Below, one piece after another: positions 50,706 to 61,351 of a DNA stretch of 64,000 bases. Location of the stretch: the NCBI RefSeq assembly GCF_026965535.1, contig NZ_CP114039.1, forward strand, positions 1,302,001 through 1,366,000, given 5' to 3'. The stretch's first letter is position 1, and each line of letters begins with the position of its first letter. Origin of the DNA: Corallococcus sp. NCRR. GTDB taxonomy: Bacteria > Myxococcota > Myxococcia > Myxococcales > Myxococcaceae. Both the position numbers and the translations under genes were made by a program. The notes below the pieces were generated by a model. It saw only the letters and a list, made by a program, of their open reading frames with translations, did not search any database and was not told the DNA's origin.

Positions 50706-51263
50706 TCAGAAAGTCAGCCGCTGGGTCTTCACGCCCACCGGCTCGAACTCCACCACCCCGGCGTCCGTCAGGCGCGGGCCCCTGCCCGGGATGCCCAGCG
50801 TGCCCTCCAGCCACTTGAGGTGGTGGGCCAGCTGCCGCACTTCCGACAGCTGCTTCGCCGTCATCAACTCCGTCAGCCGCCGCTCCTGGAGCTTCTGCCC
50901 GGTGCGGTCGAACTGGGCGGCCACCATCACCCGCGCCCACGCCAGGCTCTGGCCCTTCGCCTTCTTCCTGCCCTTGCTGGGGAGCGGCTTGCCCTTCTCC
51001 ACCAGCGGGTAGATCACCCAGACCTTCTCCCCGTCATTCGACGCGAAGTACAGGTCATCCACCGTCCCCACGCACACGTCCGCCGTCCAGAGGGGCCCGC
51101 TCTCCTTGAGCATCTCCAGCCGGCACTTCCCCACGCCCACGTCCACGCTGCGGACGCTGTAGAGACCGTTCGCGCTCACCCGTGCCCGGCTGCCGCGCTC
51201 CTCCGCCAGGGCGGAAGGCGCGGCACCACACAGCAGCAGGGCGAGCGCGACGGTCAGGCGCAT
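50706..51263 (-). CDS. Secreted protein of unknown function inserted between atpD and atpC
   Basis: Protein of 185 residues with a clear signal peptide (cleavage near ALAEE, residue 20). The mature part is beta-stranded with one Cys pair (KCRLEML, ADVCVG) and a basic patch (KGRKKAKG); the C-terminus is helical. It lies 7 nt after the atpD stop and 29 nt before atpC, so it is surely in the same transcript, but a secreted protein has no obvious part in the F1 complex. No family recognised. Confidence 0.78.
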   Translation of the reverse strand: MRLTVALALLLCGAAPSALAEERGSRARVSANGLYSVRSVDVGVGKCRLEMLKESGPLWTADVCVGTVDDLYFASNDGEKVWVIYPLVEKGKPLPSKGRKKAKGQSLAWARVMVAAQFDRTGQKLQERRLTELMTAKQLSEVRQLAHHLKWLEGTLGIPGRGPRLTDAGVVEFEPVGVKTQRLTF

Positions 51264-51270
51264 GGGTGCT

Positions 51271-53942
<2,672 letters not shown>

Positions 53943-54020
53943 GGACCGGAAACTCCTCGTAAGACGTGCGGCGCGCGCCCCGTGACAGCCCGGGCTGGCC
54001 TTAAGGGACGGCGGGCCCCC

Positions 54021-54047
54021 TATATAGGCGGGGCGGAGGCCGGTCAA
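54021..54047 (-). promoter_or_regulatory. Promoter of atpG: TTGACC ... TATATA
   Basis: On the minus strand TTGACC (54042-54047) is followed 15 nt later by TATATA, or with 17-nt spacing by TATAGG. Transcription would begin near 54013, about 70 nt before the atpG start. TTGACC is identical to the -35 proposed for atpD. Confidence 0.6.
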
Positions 54048-54216
54048 CGGCGGGGTGCCCGGACCCGGGGCCCCTGCCTGCCACCAGAGCCCGCCGCCAT
54101 GGCCCGTCCGGGGGCCGGGCGGGCGTGACCAGTTCCCGCCAGAGGGGCGCGGGTGGTGCTTTCCGAGCGGGGGGCTCCGGAAGAGAATGGCCCCTTCCGA
54201 CCGTTCTGCGGGGTCC

Positions 54217-54864
54217 ATGAAGGCTGGCGGCACGACCAGGGTGTGGGTACGCAGGGGCCTGGGGCTGCTCGGGCTGGCCCTGGCCGTCCTGCTGGGTCTG
54301 TCCCACTTCGTGCGCCTGCGCTACCAGGGCCGCATCGTGCCGCTGGCCGTGGCTCCGGAGGCCCCCATCGCCCTGGTGTTCGGGGCGGGGCTGGCGCCGG
54401 GCGCGGTGCCGTCGCCGGTGCTGGCGCAGCGGCTGGACGCGGCCATCGCGCTCTGGCGGCAGGGCAAGGTGCGGTCGCTCCTGGTGAGCGGGGACAACTC
54501 CGCGCCCTTCCACAACGAGACGCGGGCCATGCGGCGCTACCTGCTGGAGCGCGGCGTGCCGGAGGACGCGGTGATGGGGGACGAGGCGGGACTGTCCACC
54601 TATGACAGCTGCCTGCGGGCGCGCTCGGTGTTCGGCGCGGACCGGGCGGTGCTCGTCACGCAGCGCTTCCACCTGTCGCGGGCGCTCTTCATCGCCAACT
54701 CGGTGGGCATCGACGCGTGGGGCGTGGCGGCGGACGAGGGACGGGCGACTCCCTGGCGCTACACGGTGCGCGAGACGCTGTCCCGGGTGCTGGCGCTGGG
54801 GATGGTGCTCTTCGAGGTGAAGCCCGGCAGCACTGACGGCCAGCCGCCGACGGCTCCCCGCTGA
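54217..54864 (+). CDS. SanA/ElyC/YdcF-like DUF218 membrane protein
   Basis: Protein of 215 residues with one N-terminal hydrophobic helix ([17 protein letters not shown]) and a DUF218 domain: [66 protein letters not shown]. SanA-type proteins affect the outer-membrane or cell-wall barrier. An ATG ten codons earlier is in frame. Divergent from atpG. Confidence 0.85.
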   Translation: MKAGGTTRVWVRRGLGLLGLALAVLLGLSHFVRLRYQGRIVPLAVAPEAPIALVFGAGLAPGAVPSPVLAQRLDAAIALWRQGKVRSLLVSGDNSAPFHNETRAMRRYLLERGVPEDAVMGDEAGLSTYDSCLRARSVFGADRAVLVTQRFHLSRALFIANSVGIDAWGVAADEGRATPWRYTVRETLSRVLALGMVLFEVKPGSTDGQPPTAPR

Positions 54865-54979
54865 CGGGGGACCAGGCCCGCCAGGCAGGCGGGCGGCGTC
54901 CATTGCCGCTCCCGTCCGGGGGGCCCATTTTCGTGGGGACACGGAAGCTTTTCTCAACCGTCCCTGTCGAGGAGACCCC

Positions 54980-55255
54980 ATGAAGTTCAACAAGCTCGGA
55001 GACGAGGATGTGGGCGAGTCCACCTCGCTGCGCCACCGGAACCCGGACACAGGAGAGGACGAGATCAACATCTCGGACCAGGACCTGGCGCTGTCGCCCC
55101 CCATGGAGGAGGAAGCGGATGCGCGGGACATCCTGCCGGATCAGATCCAGCGCTTCGGCCGGGGCGATGAAGAGGAAGAGGAGCGCGAGCTGACCGCGCA
55201 GCCCGACGAGCCCGGACCGCGTGCCCAGTCGCCTGACCTGCTGCCCGAGGGGTAG
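54980..55255 (+). CDS. Small acidic uncharacterised protein
   Basis: Protein of 91 residues, rich in Glu/Asp (GDEEEEERELT) and probably disordered. No signal peptide. GAGGAG lies 7 nt before the ATG and a good terminator follows 34 nt after the stop, which together support a real gene. Function unknown. Confidence 0.72.
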   Translation: MKFNKLGDEDVGESTSLRHRNPDTGEDEINISDQDLALSPPMEEEADARDILPDQIQRFGRGDEEEEERELTAQPDEPGPRAQSPDLLPEG

Positions 55256-55289
55256 CCGGGTCCAGCGGTCGGATGCGGCGCAAAGAACA

Positions 55290-55326
55290 GGGCGCGTCCC
55301 CGTGCATGGGACGCGCCCTTCGTTTT
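55290..55326. terminator. Bidirectional intrinsic terminator
   Basis: Perfect 11-bp stem GGGCGCGTCCC-CGTGCAT-GGGACGCGCCC, followed on the plus strand by TTCGTTTT. The other strand has a weaker T-rich tail. It lies between two convergent genes. Confidence 0.8.
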
Positions 55327-55366
55327 CAGGCGGGGCCTCCGAGGGGAGGCCCCATGCGGCCCGGCA

Positions 55367-56713
55367 CTAACGGCGCGAGGACTTCTTCGCGGCGGCCTTC
55401 TTCGCGGCCCCGCGCGTGGATGCGCCCTTCTTGGCGGCTGCCCCCTTCTTGGTAGCGCCCTTCTTCGCGGCGGCCTTGCCCGTGGCCTTCTTCGCGGCAG
55501 TCCCGCGCGTCTGAGCGCCCTTCTTCGCGGCGGCCTTGCCCGTGGCCTTCTTCGCGGCAGCCCCGCGCGTCTGAGCCCCCTTCTTCGCGGTGGCACTCTT
55601 CTTCGCGGCAGCGCCACGCTTCTGGGCCGCTCCCTTCGCGGCAGTGCCGCGGGTTCGGGTCGCACCCTTCTTCGCAGCGGACCTCTTCGCTGCGGTCTTG
55701 CCCGTGGCTTTCTTCGCGGCCCCACGCGCGGGCGCGGCCTTCTTCGCGGCGCCCTTCTTCCCGGCCGCCTTGCGCGCTCGCGTTCGGGTGGAGACAGCTT
55801 CGCTCGGCGCCTCCGCTTCGGGGGCATCGGCCTTCTTCGCGATGCCCTTGGGGGCCTTCTTCGCGGCGGGGCGCTTGGGCTCGGGCTCCTCGAACAGCTC
55901 CTCCTGCTCGGGGGCCTCCTCTTCGGCGGCCTCGGCCTCCGCCTCACCCGTGTCCTCGGCCAGTTCCGCCTCCAGTTCCTCCTCGCCGGACACCTCGGCC
56001 TCCGTGTCCTCGGCCTCCGCGGCTTCAAGCTCGTCGGCGGCCTCCGCGGCTTCGAGTTCCTCCTCCTCGTCCTCGCCCGCGTCATGAGCCAGGGCGGCCA
56101 GGGCTCCCGAGTAGTCGCCGCCACGGCCAGCGGGGGCTCCCTCCTCGTCCTCCAGCGCCTGCGCGGCCGCTCCGGACAGCGCTCCCTGGAGCACGGCGTT
56201 CATGGCTCGCGCGAAGGTCCGCTCCCCGAAGCTCTCCACCTCTTCCACGGGCGGAATCAGCACCTCGAGCATGTCCTTGAGCCTGCGGTACAGCCGCATC
56301 TCCTTCTTCTCGCCGTCCCAGGTGCCGAAGACCCAGGTGTCGCCGTCCAGCGCGTCCACCCAGCCGGGCAGCGGTCCGCCGCCGTCCCCCTGCTCCTCCA
56401 TCGCGGACTTGCGCGCGACGAACAGGTGCCGGTGCGCCCCCTTCAGCCCGAAGCGCCACACGCCCGCGGCGGGCAGGCCCACCACCATCAGCCGGCTCTT
56501 CTCCAGGACGCTGGGCGCTCCCTCCTCGCCACGCAGCGGGAACAGCCGCACCTCGCCCTGGAACTCACCGCCGTTGAGCGCCTGGTACAGGTCCGCCAGG
56601 TCCTCGGGGAACGGGACGCCGCACTCCGTCTCCGCGCGGCGGACCTCTTCCGCCTGCACACCCTCCGAGGTCGCCTTCGCCGACTTGCGCAGTGCCTCCA
56701 ACCACTCGTGCAT
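55367..56713 (-). CDS. SMI1/KNR4 domain fused to a histone-H1-like Lys/Ala tail
   Basis: Protein of 448 residues in three parts. Residues 1-150: SMI1/KNR4 (SUKH) domain, with VRRAETECGVPFPEDLADLY, ALNGGEFQGEVRLFPL and WVFGTWDGEKKEMRLY. Residues 190-290: strongly acidic Glu/Ala stretch. Residues 290-448: repeats of AAKKxxxxRG, AAKKATGK and KKGA, as in histone H1 and bacterial H1-like proteins. SUKH proteins are known as immunity or scaffold proteins; the tail should bind DNA. The combination is unusual. A 60-nt tandem duplication underlies part of the tail. Confidence 0.85.
   Translation of the reverse strand: MHEWLEALRKSAKATSEGVQAEEVRRAETECGVPFPEDLADLYQALNGGEFQGEVRLFPLRGEEGAPSVLEKSRLMVVGLPAAGVWRFGLKGAHRHLFVARKSAMEEQGDGGGPLPGWVDALDGDTWVFGTWDGEKKEMRLYRRLKDMLEVLIPPVEEVESFGERTFARAMNAVLQGALSGAAAQALEDEEGAPAGRGGDYSGALAALAHDAGEDEEEELEAAEAADELEAAEAEDTEAEVSGEEELEAELAEDTGEAEAEAAEEEAPEQEELFEEPEPKRPAAKKAPKGIAKKADAPEAEAPSEAVSTRTRARKAAGKKGAAKKAAPARGAAKKATGKTAAKRSAAKKGATRTRGTAAKGAAQKRGAAAKKSATAKKGAQTRGAAAKKATGKAAAKKGAQTRGTAAKKATGKAAAKKGATKKGAAAKKGASTRGAAKKAAAKKSSRR
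55461..55580 (-). repeat. Two near-identical 60-nt tandem repeats within the histone-like tail
   Basis: 55461-55520 and 55521-55580 differ at only two positions; each unit encodes 20 residues of the RGxAAKKATGKAAAKKGAQT type. The recent duplication suggests the tail length varies between strains. Confidence 0.8.
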
Positions 56714-56927
56714 GACCCCTCCACGACATCGACAGCCACCAGGGCTCGCACCTTATGGCGCCTTGGGCCCCCGTGAGCAGTGTGCATGTCGGGTTTCGTC
56801 CACCCGACGGCCTCTAGACATATCTGGACAACCTGACACGCCCGCCCCCTCCATCCCTCCTGGCCGCCTGCCCCGGGTCCAGGCAACCCGGATGGAAGCC
56901 CGTCCCCCCGGGCGTTAGGAAGGCGCC
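56714..56927. other. Divergent spacer
   Basis: Between the SMI1/histone gene and the thioredoxin. CTCTAGACATATCTGGAC near 56810-56830 is A/T-rich for this genome and may be the thioredoxin promoter. Confidence 0.4.
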
Positions 56928-57287
56928 ATGGCGCATCCCGTAAGCATCGAGGCAACGACCGAGACCTTCGACTCGCTCGTCATGGAACCCCGCGACGAGC
57001 TGGTGGTGGTGGACTTCTGGGGCCCCGGTTGCCCGAACTGCGACATCTACGCCGCCGCCGAACCCGAGCTCCTCAAGGAGCTGGACGGCGCCCCCATGCG
57101 CGTCGTCAAGGTCAACGCCTACGAGCACGAGGCCCTGGCCACCCGCTTCGGCCTGTTCGGCATCCCCACCTTCCTGCTGTTCCGCAACGGGAAGCTGCTG
57201 GGGAAGATGAGCCAGTACTACGGCAAGCCGTACTTCCTGGGCGTCATCCGGGACCACCTGCCCGGCGGAGCCAAGGCGCAGGCTTGA
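56928..57287 (+). CDS. Thioredoxin family protein with CPNC active site
   Basis: Cytosolic protein of 119 residues with the thioredoxin fold: VVVDFWGPGCPNCD near residue 27, FGLFGIPTFLLFRNGK with the cis-Pro, and a C-terminal helix. The redox pair is Cys-Pro-Asn-Cys instead of CGPC, which changes redox potential. AGGAAGG precedes the ATG. It is convergent with the ABC transporter gene, 7 nt apart. Confidence 0.88.
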   Translation: MAHPVSIEATTETFDSLVMEPRDELVVVDFWGPGCPNCDIYAAAEPELLKELDGAPMRVVKVNAYEHEALATRFGLFGIPTFLLFRNGKLLGKMSQYYGKPYFLGVIRDHLPGGAKAQA

Positions 57288-57294
57288 GAAGCCC

Positions 57295-59160
57295 TCAGTC
57301 CCGGTAGCCGCGCGCCTGGAGCCGGAACAGGTGCGCGTACCGCCCGTCCAGCGCCATCAGCTCGTCGTGGCTGCCCAGCTCCTGCACCGTGCCGTTGTGG
57401 AGCACGGCGATCTGATCCGCCATGCGCACCGTGGAGAAGCGGTGCGAAATCACGATGGCGATGCGGTCCGCGGCCAGCGCCTGGAAGCGCTCGAAGAGGG
57501 CGTGCTCGGCCTCCGCGTCGATGCTCGCCGTGGGCTCGTCCAGGATGAGCACCTCCGCGTCGTCACGCATGAACGCGCGTGAGACGGCGAGCTTCTGCCA
57601 CTGGCCGCTCGACAGCTCCTGGCCCTTCTCGAACCAGCCGCCCAGCATCGTGTCGTACTGCGCCGGCAGCGCCGCGATGACGGAGTTGGCCCCGCCCTGC
57701 TCCGCCGCCCGTTCGATGCGGGGCCGGTCCTCCAGCGCGGGCACGTGGCCCAGGCCGATGTTCTCCGACACGCTGAACTGGTAGCGCACGAAGTCCTGGA
57801 ACACCGCCCCGAAGCGGCCACGCAGGTCGTCCGCGTCCATCCGCGCCGTGTCCACGCCGCCGTAGAGGACCTGTCCCTCCGTGGGCTCGTACATGCGCAA
57901 GAGCAGCTTCACGAGCGTGCTCTTCCCCGCGCCATTCTCCCCCACCAGCGCCAGCTTCTGGCCGGGCTTGAGCGTGAGGTTCACGTTGCGCAGCGCCCAC
58001 GCGTCCTTGCCCGCGTAGCGGAAGGAGACGTCCTTCAGCTCGATGGCGTTGTGCCTGCCGCGCGGCGGTGAGACGGCGGGCAGCACGCGCGGCGTGTTCT
58101 CCACCGTGGGGATGTCCAGGTAGGCGAAGAGGTTGCTCATGAAGAGCGCGTCCTCGTACATGGAGCCCACGCTGGTGAGGATGCCCTGGAACGCGGCCTG
58201 CCCCTGCCGGAACACGGCCAGGTACAGCACCATGTCGCCCACGGAGATGCCGCCGGCCGCCGCCTTGCTGGCCACGAAGAGGTAGCAGCCGTAGAAGGCC
58301 GCCAGCGACAGCAGGCCCAGCCCCAGGCCCCACACCATGCGCTTGCGCGCGAGCGCCCGGTCCTCCGAGAAGAACTTCTGGAACAGGTCGCGGTAGCGCC
58401 CCAGCACCAGCGGCCCCAACCCGAAGAGCTTCACCTCCTTCACGGTGCTGTCTCGCGTGAGGATCCACTCCAGGTAGTTGAGCTTGCGGCCCTCCGGCGC
58501 GCGCCACGAGTACAACCGGAAGCCCTCCGCCGCCAGCCGCGCCTCCGCGATGAACGCGGGGATGGACGCGGCGAGCAGCACCACCACGCTCCACGGCGAC
58601 AGCGCCACGAGCAGCACCGCGTAGGTGGACAGGGTGATGACGTTGCGCACGATGCTGAACGCCTGCATCACCAGCGACAGCGGGCGCGCGTTCGCCTCGC
58701 GCCGCGCGTTCTGCATCTTGTCGTAGGTGTCCGAGTCCTCGAAGTGCTTCAGCTCCAGGTCCAGCGCCTTCTGGAGGATGCGCTCGTTGAGCAGGTTGCC
58801 CAGGTGCGCGCGCAGGAGGTCCTTCGTGAGCGTGAGCCCCCGGTCCACCACCGCGGAGGCCACCATCAGCGCGAACTCCGTGGCCACGAGCCCCACGACG
58901 CGCGAGTTCGCCGCCACGTCGCCCTTCGCCGCGGCCACCACCGTGTCCACGATGAGCTTGCCCACCCACGCGATGCCCGCCGGCAGCACCGCCGCCACCA
59001 GCGTGAGCGCGCCCAGCACCACCGCGCCCCGGGGGCTCGCCCTCCAGAAGAGGTGGAAGGTGCCCGGGAGCTGCTTGAAGAGGATGCCCGCGTTCTTCAG
59101 GCGGGCCCGGAGCGTAGGCGGCGGTGTCGGAAGGGGGGGTGACAAGGTGCCGCCCCTCAT
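57295..59160 (-). CDS. ABC transporter, fused permease and ATPase
   Basis: Half-size exporter of 621 residues. About six transmembrane helices in residues 40-340, then a nucleotide-binding domain: Walker A GENGAGKST near 405, signature LSSGQWQK near 517, Walker B VLILDEPTASID near 537, and the switch His in IVISHRFSTV. The signature SSGQ is slightly non-standard. Likely a homodimer that exports a lipid, peptide or drug. Ribosome site GGAG 4 nt before the ATG. Confidence 0.93.
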   Translation of the reverse strand: MRGGTLSPPLPTPPPTLRARLKNAGILFKQLPGTFHLFWRASPRGAVVLGALTLVAAVLPAGIAWVGKLIVDTVVAAAKGDVAANSRVVGLVATEFALMVASAVVDRGLTLTKDLLRAHLGNLLNERILQKALDLELKHFEDSDTYDKMQNARREANARPLSLVMQAFSIVRNVITLSTYAVLLVALSPWSVVVLLAASIPAFIAEARLAAEGFRLYSWRAPEGRKLNYLEWILTRDSTVKEVKLFGLGPLVLGRYRDLFQKFFSEDRALARKRMVWGLGLGLLSLAAFYGCYLFVASKAAAGGISVGDMVLYLAVFRQGQAAFQGILTSVGSMYEDALFMSNLFAYLDIPTVENTPRVLPAVSPPRGRHNAIELKDVSFRYAGKDAWALRNVNLTLKPGQKLALVGENGAGKSTLVKLLLRMYEPTEGQVLYGGVDTARMDADDLRGRFGAVFQDFVRYQFSVSENIGLGHVPALEDRPRIERAAEQGGANSVIAALPAQYDTMLGGWFEKGQELSSGQWQKLAVSRAFMRDDAEVLILDEPTASIDAEAEHALFERFQALAADRIAIVISHRFSTVRMADQIAVLHNGTVQELGSHDELMALDGRYAHLFRLQARGYRD

Positions 59161-59197
59161 AACGCTCCAGCGCCCGCCGCGCTGGACTTCCCTGCCT

Positions 59198-60148
59198 TCA
59201 GGAGGCCGGGGTGCCCCCGCCGTCTGGCAGGGGGGTGGGCGGGGCGGCGTGCCGCGAGATGAGCACGTCGCAGCGCGAGTGCCGCAGCACGCCCTCCGTC
59301 AGCGAGGTGGGCGGGTTCGCGGAGGACATGCCCAGCGTGAGCAGGTCCGAGTCGCGCTCCCGTGCCTCCGCGAGGATGCACTCGCACGGGTCTCCGAAGC
59401 GCAGGCGGAGCTCCATCGCCCGGCCTGTCTCCCGGTACGGCGCCAGGAAGCGCGCGAGCGCTCTTCGCGCCGCGTCCTCCCGCTCCTGCCGCAGCCGCAG
59501 CTGCTCCGCGAGGGGGGCGTCCTCGTTCTCGCGCAGGTCCACCACGTGCAGCACCTCGATGGGGGTCGAGGCCGGACACAGGCGCATCGTCAGCTCCAGC
59601 GCGCGGCGGGACTCCCGCGAGAAGTTCACCGCGACGAGGGGCCGGTGGTAGACGCGGCCAGGGTGCGGCATCACCACCAGCACGGACGCGTCCACCTCGC
59701 GCACCAGGCGCATCACCATGGCGTCGTCCGGCAGGGGCTTCGCGGGTTGGGGCAGGTGCGGCCGGCCCACCACCAGCACCTCCACGCCCTGGTCCTTCGC
59801 CAGCTCCGCCGCCTCGTGTGGCGCGTCACCGGTGCGTAGCTCCTCGCGCACGTCCACGTCGGGCCGCTGCCGCAGCCGCTTCGCCGCGGACGTCACCGAC
59901 CGGCGCAGGCACTGCTCGCCGTCCACCGCCCCGTCCGGGCCGGCGTGGCCATCCAAGGCCGGGCTCACGTGCAGCACGCTGAAGGCCGCCCCATGCGCGA
60001 GCGGAAGCCGCAGCGCGCGGGCCAGCGCGAACTCGGATTGCAGGGAGAAGTCCAACCCCACCGCCACCCGCCGCAGCCCCCGCTGGGCGCGAGGGAGGCT
60101 GTCGGGCAGCAAGGGCAGGCTCCTCCTGGAAGACACGTTTGGCCTCAT
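59198..60148 (-). CDS. Universal stress protein with two tandem UspA domains
   Basis: Protein of 316 residues with two Usp domains: about 25-160 (RRVAVGLDFSLQSEFALARAL, EVLVVGRP) and 163-305 (RPLVAVNFSRESRRALELT, SDLLTLGMSS). The second retains part of the ATP motif (GMSSANPPTSLTEGVLRHS), with the glycines only partly conserved. Tandem Usp proteins act in stress and dormancy. I start at MRPNVSS, which has GGGAG 5 nt upstream. Confidence 0.87.
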   Translation of the reverse strand: MRPNVSSRRSLPLLPDSLPRAQRGLRRVAVGLDFSLQSEFALARALRLPLAHGAAFSVLHVSPALDGHAGPDGAVDGEQCLRRSVTSAAKRLRQRPDVDVREELRTGDAPHEAAELAKDQGVEVLVVGRPHLPQPAKPLPDDAMVMRLVREVDASVLVVMPHPGRVYHRPLVAVNFSRESRRALELTMRLCPASTPIEVLHVVDLRENEDAPLAEQLRLRQEREDAARRALARFLAPYRETGRAMELRLRFGDPCECILAEARERDSDLLTLGMSSANPPTSLTEGVLRHSRCDVLISRHAAPPTPLPDGGGTPAS

Positions 60149-60591
60149 CTCGACTCCCTCCCCCTTCACCACGGGACGCACCGCGAAGGGTTGCCGTCTC
60201 ACGCGGGCCCTCATGGACATACATTCAGACCCGTCGGTGGATGTGCCACCCGTCTTCTGCGGGGACGCTGCGTCCGCAGCCCTGCGGCGCGGCATGCGAG
60301 CGGCGTGGCCCGGCGGGACGCTCTGGCGGGGGCAGGCGGACAGGCCTTCCATCCTCTGGACGCCGTCCTGTTTCTGTAACGTTTTCAGGGCGCCGCACCG
60401 CTTCGTTCAAGGACCCCAGGGCAGGCGTGCGTTCAGGGCCGCCATTTCAACGGTTTGAGACGTTCACCGCCGGACCTTGGGGAATGGGGGCGCTTTCAGA
60501 GGTTCGGCCAGCCCTTTGCAAAGACCTCTTCACGGCTTCTCACGAGGCCATGGGCGGCGGGTCGGACGGCAGGACGCAAGGGAGCGGGAAC
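60149..60591. other. Gene-free stretch between divergent genes
   Basis: About 440 nt. Contains CTGTTTCTGTAACGTTTTCAG near 60370-60390, A/T-rich relative to the rest and perhaps promoter DNA; no reading frame I can support. Confidence 0.4.
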
Positions 60592-60753
60592 ATGCGAGGG
60601 GTCATCACCGGACGTGAGGTGGTTGCCAACCTGGGACTCATCTACCGGGAGTTCGGAACAGCCTGTGTGTTGCGCTGCCTCTGGGTGATGCTCAGCGGGA
60701 AGTCCACCACCTTCCTGGAGGTGGCGTGTCCCTGCGAGAAGATGCGGCAGTGA
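60592..60753 (+). CDS. Small protein of unknown function (53 residues)
   Basis: AAGGGAG lies 8 nt upstream of the ATG and a strong hairpin follows the stop. The sequence VVANLGLIYREFGTACVLRC has an amphipathic, partly hydrophobic character, and VACPCEK supplies a CxC near the end. Codon use fits. It is short, and no family is recognised, so treat as probable. Confidence 0.55.
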   Translation: MRGVITGREVVANLGLIYREFGTACVLRCLWVMLSGKSTTFLEVACPCEKMRQ

Positions 60754-60774
60754 GCACGCGCCACGGAAGACAGC

Positions 60775-60811
60775 TCGGGCCGCGGGAAGCACGAAGGCTT
60801 CCGCGGCCCGA
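60775..60811. terminator. Hairpin terminator between convergent genes
   Basis: TCGGGCCGCGGGAAGC pairs with GCTTCCGCGGCCCGA, one G bulged, around a 6-nt loop. It can terminate both the small gene and the csbD-like gene. The tail is only weakly T-rich. Confidence 0.7.
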
Positions 60812-60839
60812 ATGATTTCAACGGCTGTGAGGTGTGTCG

Positions 60840-61049
60840 CTAGCGCTGATACGGATCCGCGTCACCGCGACGCACTTCCTCGCGCTCGTCGGTCTTGTCC
60901 TTGATGGCGTGCTTCACGTCCTCGACCACGCCCTTGACCTTGCCCTTGAGCGTGTCCGCCTTGCCTTCGGCTTCCAGCGAACGGTCGCCCGTCGCCACGC
61001 CCACGGTTTCCTTCACCTTCCCCTTGGCCTTGTCAGTCCACTCGCCCAT
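60840..61049 (-). CDS. CsbD family stress protein
   Basis: Protein of 69 residues: MGEWTDKAKGKVKETVGVAT and a second AKGK-like segment (ADTLKGKVKGVVEDV), the CsbD pattern. Small, charged and helical, induced by general stress in other bacteria. GGAGG lies 6-7 nt before the ATG. Confidence 0.88.
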   Translation of the reverse strand: MGEWTDKAKGKVKETVGVATGDRSLEAEGKADTLKGKVKGVVEDVKHAIKDKTDEREEVRRGDADPYQR

Positions 61050-61351
61050 GGCGTCCTCCTGACGTCGGTGTGTGAATCGTTGTGGAAGACAACGTGCTCA
61101 CGTCCCAGGCGCGCGGCAGGTGACGGTGGCTCGTCCGCACGGCCGCCCTGCTTGGACCGCGACAGGCCGGAATGTCAGGCAATGGACAGCGCGCGACGCG
61201 CGATGAAACGACACGCGCCCTGCCCTCCCTACCCGCTGCGTCCCTGTTATCCACGGAGACCCGGGAGTCTGGGTCGCAAGACGAAGACGTTGCATTGACG
61301 CATCCGCACTTCGCCCGCAGGCTTGAGCCGTTCAACCGGATCCGTCACCCG
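61050..61351. other. Divergent spacer
   Basis: About 300 nt between csbD-like and the chemoreceptor. CGTTGT-GGAAG-ACAACG (61078-61094) is a perfect 6-bp inverted repeat about 30 nt before the csbD-like start. The receptor's frame is open further upstream but does not look coding. Confidence 0.45.

Noticed and set aside
55461-55720. Regular repeats that could be taken for a CRISPR array
   Set aside because: The units are coding, contiguous without unique spacers, and translate to Lys/Ala repeats.
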